Origin: Blepharisma stoltei
Taxonomy: Eukaryota > Ciliophora > Heterotrichea > Heterotrichida > Blepharismidae
Assembly: GCA_914767885.1 (NCBI GenBank)
Contig: CAJZBQ010000023.1
Location: 186,001 to 250,000, forward strand
DNA length: 64,000 nt
Direction: 5' to 3'
The notes below the pieces were generated by a model. That model was not told where the DNA came from, did not search any database, and saw only the letters and a list, made by a program, of their open reading frames with translations. The number at the start of each line of letters is the position of its first letter. Position 1 is the stretch's first letter. Made by a program: the position numbers and the translations under genes. Positions 45,323-57,075 of the stretch are shown piece by piece.

Positions 45323-48185
45323 ATGGATTCAACAGGATTATTGCGGTTACCACTTATAAGCAGAAGCCAAAGAAACTCGTCGTCTACTGCTGCTACTACA
45401 CCTTTGAGAAGTCCTTTCTTGTCACCAGCCCAATCACCGTCAAACCATGCTGCTCAGCTAGAAAAAAAGCTTGGAAAATATCTGAAAAAGAAAACTAATC
45501 ACAGATCAGGCTCAATTGACCTTGCCTGCTTTCACGAAGAACCAAATAAAAGATTATTCCTAATAAATAAATAAATATTTATAAAATATAATTTCCATCA
45601 ATTTTCTATTAAAATAAAGCTAACCACAGACAACAAAAAATACAAAGCCCTTTATTTTCTAATAAATTTTTTTAATTCATACAAAAACCTACCCAAATTA
45701 TCCCAAAGAAACCAGTACAATCATATAGAAAACAGCTCCAATATAGCTTATCTCGAAGAAATCGATAAAGTCCGATTAAATCCGAAGCCATTTGGAATGA
45801 TTCAGAAAGAAGGACTAGAAACGACAATTGATATACACATGTATAGTATGGGCGATAAATACGCAGAAGCGTTTTCTACTGGTCTGGATAAGCTCAAGAG
45901 TGTAGAAGCTTTAAATTTAAAAGGAAACGGCCTCAGTCAAAAAGGGGCGACCAAGATTATCTCGAATCTTGGCACAAAAAAAGTAAAAAATCTGAATTTG
46001 GCTGATAATAAAATTGGGGAGAAATCGATAGAAAAATTGATTGAAATATTAAGCAATCATCATTCAGTGCTAAAGCAGCTGAATTTGGAAAATACAAAGT
46101 TAACTGATAAACCAGTTATCATGCTATGCCAATGCTTGACAGAAAATAAAGTTCTTACAAAGTTAAATTTAGCGAAGAACAATATTAGTGATATTTCTGC
46201 TAAAAGTATAGCAGAGATGCTATCATATAACAATTGGATTAGATTTTTATGCTGAAATTTATAATTTTAAGTCTATTTTTAAAGCAAATATCTTTTTTTT
46301 GTGTAAAAAATAAATTTTATTGTAAAATAATAATGCTAAATCAAGGCAAAAGCTTATAGATTTACATTGAAATAAAATCCGCGGACCAGGCGCTAAAGAA
46401 ATTTTTGAAGGGATCGAGTCCAATGACGGCTTAAAACACCTCGATTTATCATGAAACGCTATGGGCAGCAACCAAGACTTAGAAATCTCCCAAAAAGTTG
46501 GCTCAGCCTTAAAAAAAAATCGAGCCCTCATACATCTAGACCTATCCTACAACTATTTTACCATGAAAGAATGCGAAATCATAGGCGAAGAATTAAAATA
46601 CAACCACACTTTACTAGGAATTCATATGCTTGGAAACAGCTGCAAGGTAACTTCACGCGGCTTTATAGTGCCTACAGAAGGCCAAAGTGGCATTGAAAGG
46701 GCTCATTTTTTTCAAAGGGCAATTGGAGCTTCCCCCAGAGCATCAGAGCACCCCGAGGAAAATTTAAATTGCTGGATCTGTGAAAAATGGGTAGAAATGA
46801 TATTTAAATGGACGCCTGGGGTGTCTGGAGATGCAGACACTGACCCGATTTTTTTGAATTTGGAATGTGACGAATATGAACAAGACTATATGGAGAAAAA
46901 TGAAAAAGGGACTTTTATTGCGGTCAGAGCAGTTCCGCATGGGAAAATTAATTTTTTCTTTAGTACGCTGAAAGAGCATATGCTTTCTAAAGAAATTGAT
47001 ACTCATACACTGGACGAGCCTATAGAAATTAGTGTTGGGAAAAATAATATAGAAATTTCTGCAGTTAACACAAAAAATGCAGAAGGGATAGAAATGGACC
47101 CGAAAAATCCTTTTGACACCCTTCCAAGAATGCATAATAAATACCAGAGGCCAAGCGCAGGATTAGAAAGAATACAATGGTCAGTCCCTATAAGTCTTTT
47201 TAAAGACTATAAATTTGATACTGATGAATTAATGCTAGATGGGTTTGAATTTGATTATAAACATACTCGTATTAATAATTTTGTAAAAAAGCCTGAAGAG
47301 CAAGAATTAGTAAAAGCTGTTTTAAGAAAAGTATATAGGAATTTCAGAGAATCTTATAAGTACATTTCTGCCATTGGAGGAAATGATGTATTTTGTATTG
47401 GCTCAAATCTTTTGACTGATTTTTTAAATCAATGTAGCATGTTCGATGAATATTTTTCGATCTCTGACTTAGGTGTAAACTGGAATTCTACAAATTCCCA
47501 GCCTGATAAAAATCAGATTTATAATGCAGGAAATGGGCTGTGTAGGTACGAATTTATGGAAGTTTTAGTGAGAATTGCTAATGACAAATACGTAAGAAAC
47601 AAGCTAGTAGAAAATGTCGCTGAAGCAGTAAAAAAAATGATGGAAAATCATATTTACCCTGTCTTCTCCCAATATGATTCCAATAAATGACGATTTGAAA
47701 GGTATGTATGTGAAGATGTCGATTTATGCTTAAAATGCCATAGGCTCATCTTAGATACCTTATACAAAAGATATAGTGGCAAAAAGACTCTTCCAGGCAA
47801 AAAGCCTTTTATGTGTTTAGACGAGTTCAGAAGTCTATGCACAGATGCGAATCTTATAAGTGACACTTTTGCTACAAGAGAAATAGATATTTGTTATTCC
47901 CAATCCATGATGACACAAGTTGACGAACTTTATAAATCCCGACACATGGAAATGAGCTTTGTTGAATTTCTAGAAGCAATTTGCAGAGCAGCTGATTTAT
48001 CAAATCTTCCTAAAATCACAGGCGAGTTACAAGAAAATATAAAAGATTTACCTCTAAAGGCGAAATTGGAGAACACATTTCCTTACCTTTTGAAAATTTG
48101 CCCATTCAGCGTCAGAGACTCCTTTGTATTTCCTACAGAAGATACCTATTTCAATTTGATGTATAGGCCAAAATGTGAGGATTAA
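45323..48185 (+). CDS. LRR protein with a long C-terminal helical region
   Basis: Start ATG 45323 (MDSTGLLRLPLISRSQRN), stop TAA 48183-48185. The Ser/Pro-rich N-terminus is followed by RI-type LRRs (VEALNLKGNGLSQKGA, VKNLNLADNKIGEKS, LKQLNLENTKLTDK, LTKLNLAKNNISDIS, LKHLDLSWNAMGSN, LIHLDLSYNYFTMKE). Then comes a region with WICEKWVEM...FKWTPG, DPKNPFDTLPR and FEFDYKHTRINNF, and a C-terminal EF-hand-like/helical domain (MCLDEFRSLCTDANL). Two IESs (45560-45658, 46250-46364). TGA Trp at SNKWRFERYV. Similar LRR proteins occur in cilia of protists; the role is unknown. Confidence 0.82.
45560..45658 (+). other. IES with 9-bp direct repeat (99 bp)
   Basis: CTAATAAAT occurs at 45560-45568 and 45659-45667; keeping one joins KRLFLIN to FFNSYKNLPKLSQ in frame. 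Confidence 0.78.
46250..46364 (+). other. IES (115 bp, TTA on both sides)
   Basis: Removal gives NNWIRFLHWNKIRGPGAKEIF, which restores the LRR spacing. Confidence 0.75.
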
Positions 48186-48195
48186 TTTATATTAG

Positions 48196-49785
48196 CTAAT
48201 TATAATAGTCTTCTTTTTTAGCAAAATTGGTGGTAACTCGTCTTACAGTTAATCGTTTCTGGGAAAGCCTTCTTGTTTGTTTTCTTTCTATTTCATTTGC
48301 TTCAGTAGGCAACGCAGAAGTTTCTTCTGAAAAACACATCATAATTTCTTTAAATTCTCCAAAATCCATCCCATTTCCTGCTTTTAATTGAAATTCATTT
48401 AAAATATCAACCATGTCCAGGTCTGATATAAAGCAGCCTGCTTTTTCTAATGCAAATTTTAATTCTTCTACCTGTATATACCCGTTGCTATTTACATCAA
48501 AATACTTGAAAGTGTTTCACATTGATTCTTCGTCAAGCAGCCTTTTTCGGTCCATTGCTGCTATAAGAAATTGGGTGTAGTTTAGTTTTCCGTTTCCGAT
48601 ATAATCGATTTGTTCAATTAGTGAAGCAATTTCTTCACTAGCAAAAAAGTACCCATTTCTCCTCATAGCGTCTGCTATGTCATCAGCAGTAATAAACCCA
48701 GTTTTGCTTCTATCTATGTCTTGAAAAGCTGCTTGGAGATCAGCTATTTGTTCCTCTGATAAATCCCTCACAAGAACTTTCATACTCTCCTGTCATAGCT
48801 TGCTAGGAGCTTTAAACCTTTTTATAGAGTTGAAAATTTCTAATTTTATATGCTGGGATTGGTTGTGCTGCCCCAGATATATAAACCAATGATGATTTAT
48901 AGCGTTTTTTACAGATATTCTGTGTTGAGGGTTTAAAACAAGCATTTTTTGGATTAAATTTTTGGCTTGTTTAGATACAAGTTTCCATCTGTCGTCATCA
49001 AAATTATACTCACATTTCACGATTTTCTGGAAAAGAGCTTTGACGTCATTCGAGCGAAATGGATGAGCCCCAGAAAGCATAAAATACATTATAACGCCTA
49101 ATGACCACACGTCACATTCTTTACCATAATTACCTTTCAGCACTTCTGGAGCTACATAATAAGGCGTCCCAACCATAGTATGGAGAACACGGTTTTCTCC
49201 AAACCGATTAGACATTCCAAAATCTACTAATTTTATTTCTGCATCTTGAGAGTTACTAACAAATAGAAAATTTTCTGGCTTTAAGTCACGATGGCAGATT
49301 TTCAAACTATGCAAATGATTGACGGCTGAGAGCATGCATTTCATGATTCGGCCGACTTCATCTTCGGTCAATATCTGTTTATTTAAGATATAGTCAAAAA
49401 TGTCTCCACCTGTGCATAATTCCATAACTAGATGGATATACCTTGCGTCTTCATATATTTCATATAGTTTAATAATATTTGGATGATCCACAAGTTTCAA
49501 AATATCAAGCTCCCTTTTCATAGTAAGAAGATTCATTTTGACCTTATCCTTGCATATCGATTTAATTGCATAGGTTTTATCACTGTGAACCTCACCCAGT
49601 TTTTTGGCTTCTCTCACAGTACCAAATTGCCCATAGCCTAAAACCTTCAGAAATTCATATTTGTCACGAACACCTAAATAGCAATTACTTTCAAGTCTAG
49701 AATCTTTGCATATTTCTGAACGAGAAAGGATGCGGGCCTTCCGAGGGGTCTTTAACTGAGATTCTTTGCAGATACATGCACCCAT
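48196..49785 (-). CDS. Calcium-dependent protein kinase (CDPK)
   Basis: Start ATG 49785 (MGACICKES, myristoylation/palmitoylation signal), stop at 48196; 529 residues, full length, with no interruption. Kinase motifs: GYGQFGTVREA, AIKSI, HRDLKPENFLF, DFGMSN, GTPYYVAPEVL, CDVWSLGVIMY. An autoinhibitory junction follows (FNSIKRFKAPSKLWQESM, W from TGA), then EF-hands: DIDRSKTGFITADDI, DYIGNGKLNYTQF and DVNSNGYIQVEEL are recognisable, the last one (NEFQLKAGNGMDFGEF) degenerate. It couples Ca2+ to Ser/Thr phosphorylation at membranes. One of the few long genes here with no IES. Confidence 0.96.
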
Positions 49786-50025
49786 TTAAGAAGTAATTTT
49801 AATAAAAAGACTATAAAAATGTAACGAGAGACTTCTTTTGACTGCGATTTTAAAAGATTTTTAATGTTGATTATTTAATGATTATAATTTAAATTTTTTA
49901 AAAATTATCATAAAGGTCTAGTGTAACTAAGGAGATTTAAATCAGTTTTAAATTATCTTTATAAAGAGATCAAATAAATCTATTATGGATTATTTTCATA
50001 GGCTAGTAACTAAAATAATATTTTA

Positions 50026-53000
50026 ATGTTAAGTCCAGACAAAGAATCTCACAGTCAAAATGAGCCTACCCCAGAGCTTTATTCTCCTCGCCCCAACTCT
50101 GTAGAAAAAGACTACAACGAGCAGCTTACATCTCTGCGTAATCAATATGACCAAAGGCTTAAAAGCATTTCTTCCAATATTCAAATGTTTTTGCAAGAGC
50201 TATGCGGGGACGACATTTTCAACGCTATGAGAGAAAACCCTTTAAGCCAAGACTACGCGCTTCAGCGTATTGAAGAAATGTTTGAGCATTCCATGAACAG
50301 TGAACGAGAAGTTACCATTCATAGACTAACCCAAGAGCTCGCAGAAAAAGATGGTTACATTGTAAGACTGGAAAATGATAATAAATGATTAACTTCTACA
50401 TGCCAAGATTTATGCCCTTTATTTATGAATAAAAAATATAGGCTAGGACGCATAATAGATCAAATAATTTTTTTTTAAAAATAATATGGTATAGAAATTA
50501 AAAGAAAAAAAGAAAAAATAGACACAGAAACTGCAAGCAAAAACGCAAAAGAATTAAATGAAGAATTAGAAGAAACCAAGCGAAAATTAGCTGATACTTT
50601 AAAAAGAAAAGAAAAGGAATGGAACGAAAAGCTAGACGAATTGATAAGATCGAAATCTCAGACATTTCAAAGTCCAAGCGCTCAATCAAAACAAGAAATG
50701 GAAAATTTATTAAAAGAAAAGGACAGAGAAATCCGAGAAATAAAACAAGAATTAGAAAAATATTTACAGCAGGTAAAATTCCCTAATAAAAACTTAGATA
50801 TGCAAAATCAGCTAGAAAGAATTAAATTTGAAAACGAAAGATTAAAAGAAATGAACGAAAACCTGAAGCGGGAAGTCAACGAAGCTGTGCTACAAAGCCA
50901 ATCGTATCAGCAGAGATATGAACAAGAAATTTATAAGTTTGATAAATTAAAAGAAGAATTATTAGAAGATTTCAAACGAAAATTGAAAAAATTCAAACAA
51001 AAAATTGTGTCACAAAAAGAAAAGATAGGGAATTTGAGGATAGAGGCCGAAAAATTCAGTGAAAAAGAAAATGAACTTAAGAGGGAAATAGAAAAAATGA
51101 AAATGGAGACACAAAATGCTAAATATGATGCGCAAGAAAAAATCAGGCAAATAATAGCAGAATATAATAAAAAAGAAATAGAAATTACTGATGAGTTGCA
51201 AGGGAAAATAGAGGCTACTAAAAATCATTATACTCAGTTAATAGCTAAAAAAGAGCTAGAAAGCCGACAAGAGCTTGATCTAGAAATATCAAAAATCCAA
51301 GACGCCCAAAAATCAGCCAAAATTGCTTATGAATCAAAAATAAATAATTATGAAAGTAATTTTATTTCAAAAAATTTGTTTTCACAGCTGCTTGAAGAAA
51401 AAGAAAAGCTACTGACAAGGGATTTTAAAGCAAAAACCGAAAATTTAACTTGGGATTTTTCGAAAAAAGAAGAAGAAAATGCTAATTTAATAGAGAAACT
51501 CAGGATTGAAAATGAAAATTTAAGAGTTAAAGTAGAAAATAATAAAGAAATGACAAAGAAAATGGGAGAATCGTTTAGTAAAAGACTAAATGATCCTTGG
51601 AATAATGAAACTTTAGAAAATTACCCAAGATCTCCTATAAGAAAATCTCCAGATTTTGAAAAAATAAATGAACTGGAAACTCTTCTAGAAATTTCGAATC
51701 AAAAAGTGAGGCAAACTCAAGACAAATACGAAGAGATTCTCTCAAATATGGTAGAAAAATCAAGTTTAATAGAAAGCCAAGCCATTATTAATAATCTACA
51801 GTCCGCAATTTCAAATAAAGAAAAGACAATTATAAGGCTTGAAGCTGAATTATCGATGATGGAAGATACGCTAAAAGAACTTGCTAACTCCCTTCCTAAT
51901 GAGCAGTAACAATTGGAAAATCATTCAGTTTGAGAAAAAGCCTCCTCAATTTGCGAGTAAAGTATTTTATTAATAAAAAAATATTTAAATTATATAAGTG
52001 ATAATTACTAATAAATTTCTAGAAATTTTTATTCAATTTTTAAACAGTTTGCATTCTAAAACATAAATATTATAAATTAAGTTATATTTTTTTTCTCCTT
52101 TTATGCTAAATTTTGAAAAAAAAAATTATATCATCTCCATGGGCATGCAAAATTGTTTTGTTTAATTCCGAGATTGGGGAATAAAGAAAATAAAGAAATT
52201 TTGGCCAAACAAGCACATATTAAAAATGAGCTGAATAATAAAAGCATAGAAAGTGTAAAAGGAGAAATAAAAAAATTAAAAGAAGCTTTAGCATCAAAAA
52301 TTAAAGAAAATTCTGAACTTAAAAATGAGATGAAAAGATTAGACAATTTTTGTTTTGAGGTCACAACTAAAAATAGATCTTATTTAGAAAATTCAAAACA
52401 TAAGGCAAAGCTAGATATTTTAGCTTTGAAAAGAGAATTAAAACAGCTCCGACAAACATTTGAGTTTGAATTCATGGTCTTCGTTAAAAACTTATCAAGG
52501 ACTTTTGGGGAAATCCATAATAAACTTAAAGACACACAAAATAGATCAAAATCAGTTTCCTTCAGAAAAATTGCGACTGCAATAGATCCTAATAATCAAG
52601 AACTTATGCAGTACTGCAATGATGAATTAAGCTTAATTTCAATAATAAAAAACAAAATTTCACAGAAAAATGATATTTCTGTAGATTTCAACAAAATTAG
52701 GTCAGAATACGAAAATCTTGTAAGAGAAAACAAAATCCTAGCTCCCCCTTCGTTGAGTGAACGAAAAAAAAAACTTTGCTCACTGAGGGGCGTTAATTTT
52801 TTTTTAAAATTATATATAAAAAATCAATATACGAAATAATTTTAAAAATTATATGTTTTAAAATGAAAGCCTCTTAAAAAATAAACATAATTAGCCAGAG
52901 ATTTTATTATAATAATTATCACACATATATCAAAATTTTTATATTAAAAACGGAGGGAAGGTTTTTACTTACAAAATAGGCAATTTTCCAATTGTTTTGT

Positions 53001-53899
53001 TCGCTCACGGGCAGAGGGAGTAAAGAAAAATATTAGTTTAAAGTCTTCAGATATTGATGCTCTTCAGAAAGAAGCTACTAAGATTACAATGCTCATGAAA
53101 TCAGAATACGAAAAAAAGGTCAAAAAAATCAAAGAAAAATACACAAAAGAAATATCCTCTTTGAAAGCCCAAATTAAAAGTCTAAACGACAATAAAGAGG
53201 GCCTCGAATCCCAGTTAGAAAATATTCCATATTAAATTAAATTAAAAATTATTTCTTATTGATAATTTAAAATAAAATCAGCTTAGCCTGTTAATCAAAA
53301 TTATTATATAAAAATAGACCATAGCGAAGAATTAGAAAACCTCAAAACAGACTTAGAGTTCAAAATTGACTGTCTCCAACAAGAAATTACTCGTCTAACC
53401 AATACTCCATCTCCTGAGTTTCCTCAAAAAGAGGTCAGTTTTCTCAAGAAAAAAGTCACTGACTTAGAGCGCAATCTTCTTCGAGAGCAATCTCAAAAAT
53501 CCCAAATTTTGAGAAACAAATCTGACGAAATTCAAAATCTCAACCAAACAATAGATAAGCTTACTCCCTTAGCGAACAAGCAAAAATGCTTTTGCTTGCT
53601 ACTTGGAGGTATTATTTTTCTATTTTCAAAAACTAATCGAAAGTGCAAATGCAATTTAATTTATTTTTTTTTAGCAATACAAGCTGCTGAAAAGCAAGAG
53701 TTTTGCTAAAAATCTTACTAAAAATAGTTATATTTAAAAATATTTTTAAAACATTTTTTGTTCATTATGAGAAGTAATTTTCCAAAAAGAGATTACTCAT
53801 AGAGAAATGGGAATTAGCAAAGTTATTGAAGAAAAATCAATAGAAGACACGTTCAGCACCAGAAGAAGCTTAGAAGCTACTTTATCTCCAAAATATTAA
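50026..53899 (+). CDS. Long coiled-coil protein interrupted by three MITEs and two IESs
   Basis: Start ATG 50026 (MLSPDKESHSQNEPTPE), stop TAA 53897-53899 (SLEATLSPKY). Almost the whole length is E/K/L/N-rich heptad sequence (EMENLLKEKDREIREIKQEL, ENERLKEMNENLKREVNEA). Two TGA Trp codons. Interruptions in order: IES 50458-50493, MITE 51888-52181, MITE 52741-53022, IES 53232-53306, MITE 53564-53813. Each removal at TA/TAA/TTA keeps the heptads running (KELAKENKEILAKQ, ENKILKKNISLKSSD, IDKLSKVIEEKS). Likely structural, centrosomal or cortical; not identifiable to a family. Confidence 0.82.
50458..50493 (+). other. IES (36 bp, ATA on both sides)
   Basis: Removal gives LGRIIEIKRKKEKIDTETA in frame. 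Removing this 36-base segment (a multiple of three) avoids the in-frame TAA at about 50476. Confidence 0.6.
51888..52181. mobile_element. MITE, degenerate arms
   Basis: Flanked by TAA (51885-51887, 52182-52184). Left end CTCCCTTCCTAATGAGCAG, right end TTTGTTTAATTCCGAGATTG. Removal gives KELAKENKEIL. Confidence 0.75.
52741..53022. mobile_element. MITE, GTGAGC-arm family
   Basis: Left end CTCCCCCTTCGTTGAGTGAA then an inverted copy; right end GTTCGCTCACGGGCAGAGGG. The flanks agree only as TA (CTAG / GTAA). Removal gives ENKILKKNISLK. Confidence 0.85.
53232..53306 (+). other. IES (75 bp, TA-bounded)
   Basis: Removal gives ENIPYIKIDHSEELENL. Confidence 0.62.
53564..53813. mobile_element. MITE, shortened arms
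   Basis: Flanked by TTA (53561-53563, 53814-53816). The left end is a hairpin CTCCCTTAGCGAACAAGCAA...TTGCTTGC. Removal gives DKLSKVIEEKSIEDT and the natural stop. Confidence 0.75.
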
Positions 53900-53926
53900 T
53901 TTAATAAAATCTAACAGTACCAATAA

Positions 53927-55005
53927 ATGGAAGAGTCATGCGAAGTTCGGTTTATTCTACTAGGGAATGGTAGTGTAGGAAAAACCTGCATTATGCTGAG
54001 ATTCACAAAGAAACCTATACGAGTTTCTCATATAAAAACAATTGGAATCGACGTAGAAAAACGAAATTTTCAATATCAAGGGAAAAATATTGAAATTAAA
54101 ATTTGGGACACAGCCGGACAGGAAAGATATCGAATGGGCTCTAGTTTTTGCTTTTAGAAATTACCTCTAACAGGCATATTTAGCTTTGTTTAGCTATAAA
54201 TTTTTTCTTTTGGGGTATCTTTTGAATAGTAAAGATTTTAAAAGAAAAAAATCAATCGAGAAAATGTCTGCTAGGTAAAAAATTTTCAAAAAAAAGCTAG
54301 TCACAATCGAAATGCACTGCCTAGGGATTTATTTCATCGATTAAACGGAGCCTTATTAGTATATGACGTTACACAGCGGGATACATTTGCAGCTGTACAA
54401 AGTTGAATGAAATTAATTGAAGATAATGCACCAGAAAACACAGCGATAATTTTAGTTGCAAATAAAATTGATGAACAGTTTATTGTGGCAGAAAGCGAAG
54501 GCAGGGCACTTGCAGAATCTTATAGGATTCCTTTTATTATGACAAGTGCAAAAACTGGGGAAAATATTGAGCTAGCATTTGAGGAGCTTTTCCGGTTGGG
54601 TTTTGCATCCTTCGTATGAATATGAAGACTTTGTGTCTTCCTGATTGAAATTTGGTAAAAAAGACTTTTACCCCTAGAGACCACTAGTGCCGATGACGAA
54701 GGCATAAATGGTACCGATACTAGCTAGGGGGTTTATCCCTAGCTGGAGCTCTAGTCACTCAATCAGCCGTCAATTCCTGAGCCTGCATACTCCAAGGTTC
54801 GAGACAGCATTAAGAATCAGATCAAGCTGGAGGAGAGCTATCTCTGGTAGAAATGATGAGTATCAGGGAGGTGCGCTAGCAGCTGAGCGAGTCTTCAACG
54901 AAACTCGTCTCGGGTGAGACGTAAAAGGAGGGTTCTAATCTATAATTAATGTTAATTTTAGCATTTGAGGAGCTAATTAAAAGTAGCTATTGAGAAAAAT
55001 CCTAA
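53927..55005 (+). CDS. Rab-family small GTPase split by an IES and a SINE
   Basis: Start ATG 53927 (MEESCEVRFILLGNGSVGKT). Motifs: P-loop GNGSVGKT, switch I KTIGIDV, WDTAGQERYR, NKID and TSAKTGEN. IES 54144-54323 removed at CTAG gives RYRMGSRDLFHRLNGALLVYDV. SINE K (54589-54959) removed at a 15-bp duplication gives AFEELIKSSYWEKS and TAA 55003-55005. Controls vesicle traffic as a GTP switch. The end lacks the usual C-terminal Cys pair for prenylation, so it may be an atypical Rab/RJL-like protein. Confidence 0.9.
54144..54323 (+). other. IES (180 bp, CTAG on both sides)
   Basis: Removal restores the switch II region of the GTPase. Confidence 0.82.
54589..54959 (+). mobile_element. SINE-like element K (371 bp) inside the Rab gene
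   Basis: Perfect 15-bp target duplication AGCATTTGAGGAGCT (54574-54588, 54960-54974). Internal hairpin CTAGCTAGGGG...CCCTAGCTGG; a B-box-like GGTTCGAGAC near 54796; tail TCTAATCTATAATTAATG. Confidence 0.92.
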
Positions 55006-55057
55006 TTCACATAACATAAATTTTTAATTATTTGTAATTATTAATGAGAAATAATCA

Positions 55058-55622
55058 GATTAGATTAGATTAGATTAGATTAATAATGGATGCTTACAGT
55101 CCCCAATTCTAACTGATGGCATTCTGTGCGGTGCTAGCCGCCTAGCGGCACAACTGAAATGGGGGCTTCCCCTTTGGAAACTCCAAGCTCTGGCTTCTTG
55201 GTAGTTGTATTACCCTATTGGGTAAAAAAATTACCAGGCACCACCATTTCCATCTTGGTCCTAGTTACTCCGCCCTGCCTGTAACCCTTGGCTGGTATCG
55301 CTTTTTCTCAAAGTCCTTGAACTGGAGAGACTACCTTGACTCTAGTCTACCTTCATTTTCCCAACCGCTTCGACAGCTTTGATCAGGCAATCCATCCTAC
55401 TCCGTCTTAGCACCACTGGTTCGGATGCTGCTGACAAAAATAATTCACAAGTAACTGCCCATTGGATGAGACCAAAACCCGCGGATTTGTGCTTACGTCC
55501 TTCGTTGCAGACACTAGATATTTCTGGATCAATTCCTGATTCTAAAAGCCATTTCCGGATATGCATGGGCTGTCGTAACACGATGTGAACGGTTCGGACG
55601 TCATCGCCATTTTATTTACATT
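55058..55622 (-). mobile_element. SINE-like element L (565 bp), intergenic
   Basis: Flanks AGAAATAATCA (55047-55057) and AGAAATAAATCA (55623-55634). On the minus strand it starts AAATAAAATGGCGATGACG and ends in a clear (TAATC)4 tail. Confidence 0.82.
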
Positions 55623-55891
55623 AGAAATAAATCAATTAAAACATTTTTAAATATAATAGATATGATTTTTTCAGAATATAAAGAAAGATATCTTTTAAAG
55701 TAAATTCGATTAATTTATTATTAAATAATTCCAAAAACTTATATAATTTTTTAAAAAATATTTATGATAGAGTAAGTTATTAGAGAAAAATAAAGAAGGC
55801 GAAACTTTGACAGAAAAAGCAGCTTCACCTATAAAGCGGTGCTGCTAAAGTAATATAAAAAAGTTTTATAAATGTCATTACCAATTAAATA

Positions 55892-56918
55892 TTAATTATG
55901 ATACCCTTGCTTATTTAGAGACTTCTGTTTTGGATCTCTTGCCTTATATTTACTATGCTTCTTTTTCTTCTCAACATGCTGCTCATCAACATTTTGATTA
56001 TTTTGCTTTTTTGGCTTACTTTTCGATGTAATAGTAGTCCATTCTTCATTATTTTCTTTTTTCTCTTCAATTTCTGTGCCTGCTTCTTTAGCTTCTTCTA
56101 TATGATTTTTTTCAGTTTGCTGAAAATTTTCAAAGCTAGGCGGAATTTCAAGGCCTTGCTGCTTAATATAGTTATAAGTCTCTTGAGTCACTTGGAGAGC
56201 TGGCCATTCAGGATCAGGAATATAGATTTCATTAGGATCAATAAGCGAATCCAATTTAGGCTCAGTTGGCTGAAAAATTCCTAAATTTTCTAAAGAAGGA
56301 GGAGGCTGAAATTCGGTTTCTTCTTGCTTATTGGAATATCGGTCTGGACATATTAGCATATGCGAATCTAGCTCATTAGTTAAAACATGATGCGCGCTGT
56401 TATATTGGCAAAGAACATATACATTTGGGGTGGGTTTCTTTTCAAGAGTTTTTACTGTATATGGATTTATCTCTGAGCTTCCTCTAGGATCATAAGGTTT
56501 GGCATTTGCGCTTTCCTTACTCCCCCCCCCCCCTCCGTGAGCGAACAATAAAATTTTGTTCGCTCACGGAGGGGGGTAATTTTTTTTTTTTAAAAAAAAT
56601 TTATATATAAATTTTTATAAAAAATATTTTTTTCGAAATTTAAAAAAATCCTAATTTGCAAAAATTGGGAAGCAAATATTAATTTAATTTGCAAAATTTA
56701 TGTTTTAAAACGCAATTTGTTTAAAATTAAACAGAATTAGCTCTAGATTTCATTATACTAATTATCACTTATATATCAAAAATTTTTTTCCATTAAAATT
56801 TTTTCTATTAAAAAATTTTTGTTCACTCACGGAGGGTGGGTTTTTGGTCAAAAAATGGCGATTTTTCTAATGGTTTTGTTCGCTCACGGAGGGGGGGGGG
56901 GGAGTTAGAAGATCTCAT
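55892..56918 (-). CDS. GTSF1-like CHHC zinc-finger protein, first codons split off by a MITE
   Basis: The main frame (56516 to stop 55892) has one CHHC finger, LCQYNSAHHVLTNELDSHMLIC, spaced C-x5-H-x9-H-x3-C exactly as in GTSF1/U11-48K fingers. An acidic helical region and a Lys-rich tail (KKKKHSKYKARDPKQKS) follow. No ATG of its own lies before SKESANAKPYDPRGSS except inside MITE sequence. Removing the MITE (56520-56904) at TTA joins ATG AGA TCT TCT at 56918 to AAG GAA AGC, giving MRSSKESANAK. GTSF1 relatives act with Piwi proteins in small-RNA silencing, and in Paramecium in DNA elimination. Only one finger is seen (animal GTSF1 has two). Confidence 0.8.
56520..56904. mobile_element. MITE, GTGAGC-arm family, intact copy 2
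   Basis: Nearly identical to 34434-34825 along its whole length, flanked by TTA (56517-56519, 56905-56907). It sits four codons after the start codon of the GTSF1-like gene. Confidence 0.95.
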
Positions 56919-57075
56919 TTATTAGTGTCAATAATTTTTCATAATGGAAATATTTTTCTTTATGATCTCTATAAAATTAGCATTATATAATAATGCTTAA
57001 AATCAATTATCCTGTTCAAATTTTTTGTGTTAAAGATGAAACTACACATCTTGATAATAAATTATCACAAAGTAT

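Noticed and set aside
55342-55588. Open frames on both strands near 55.4 kb
   Set aside because: Inside SINE L; no coding pattern.
56520-56548. N-terminus MFAHGGGGGSK for the CHHC protein
   Set aside because: It is translation of the MITE terminal repeat; removing the MITE supplies a better start.
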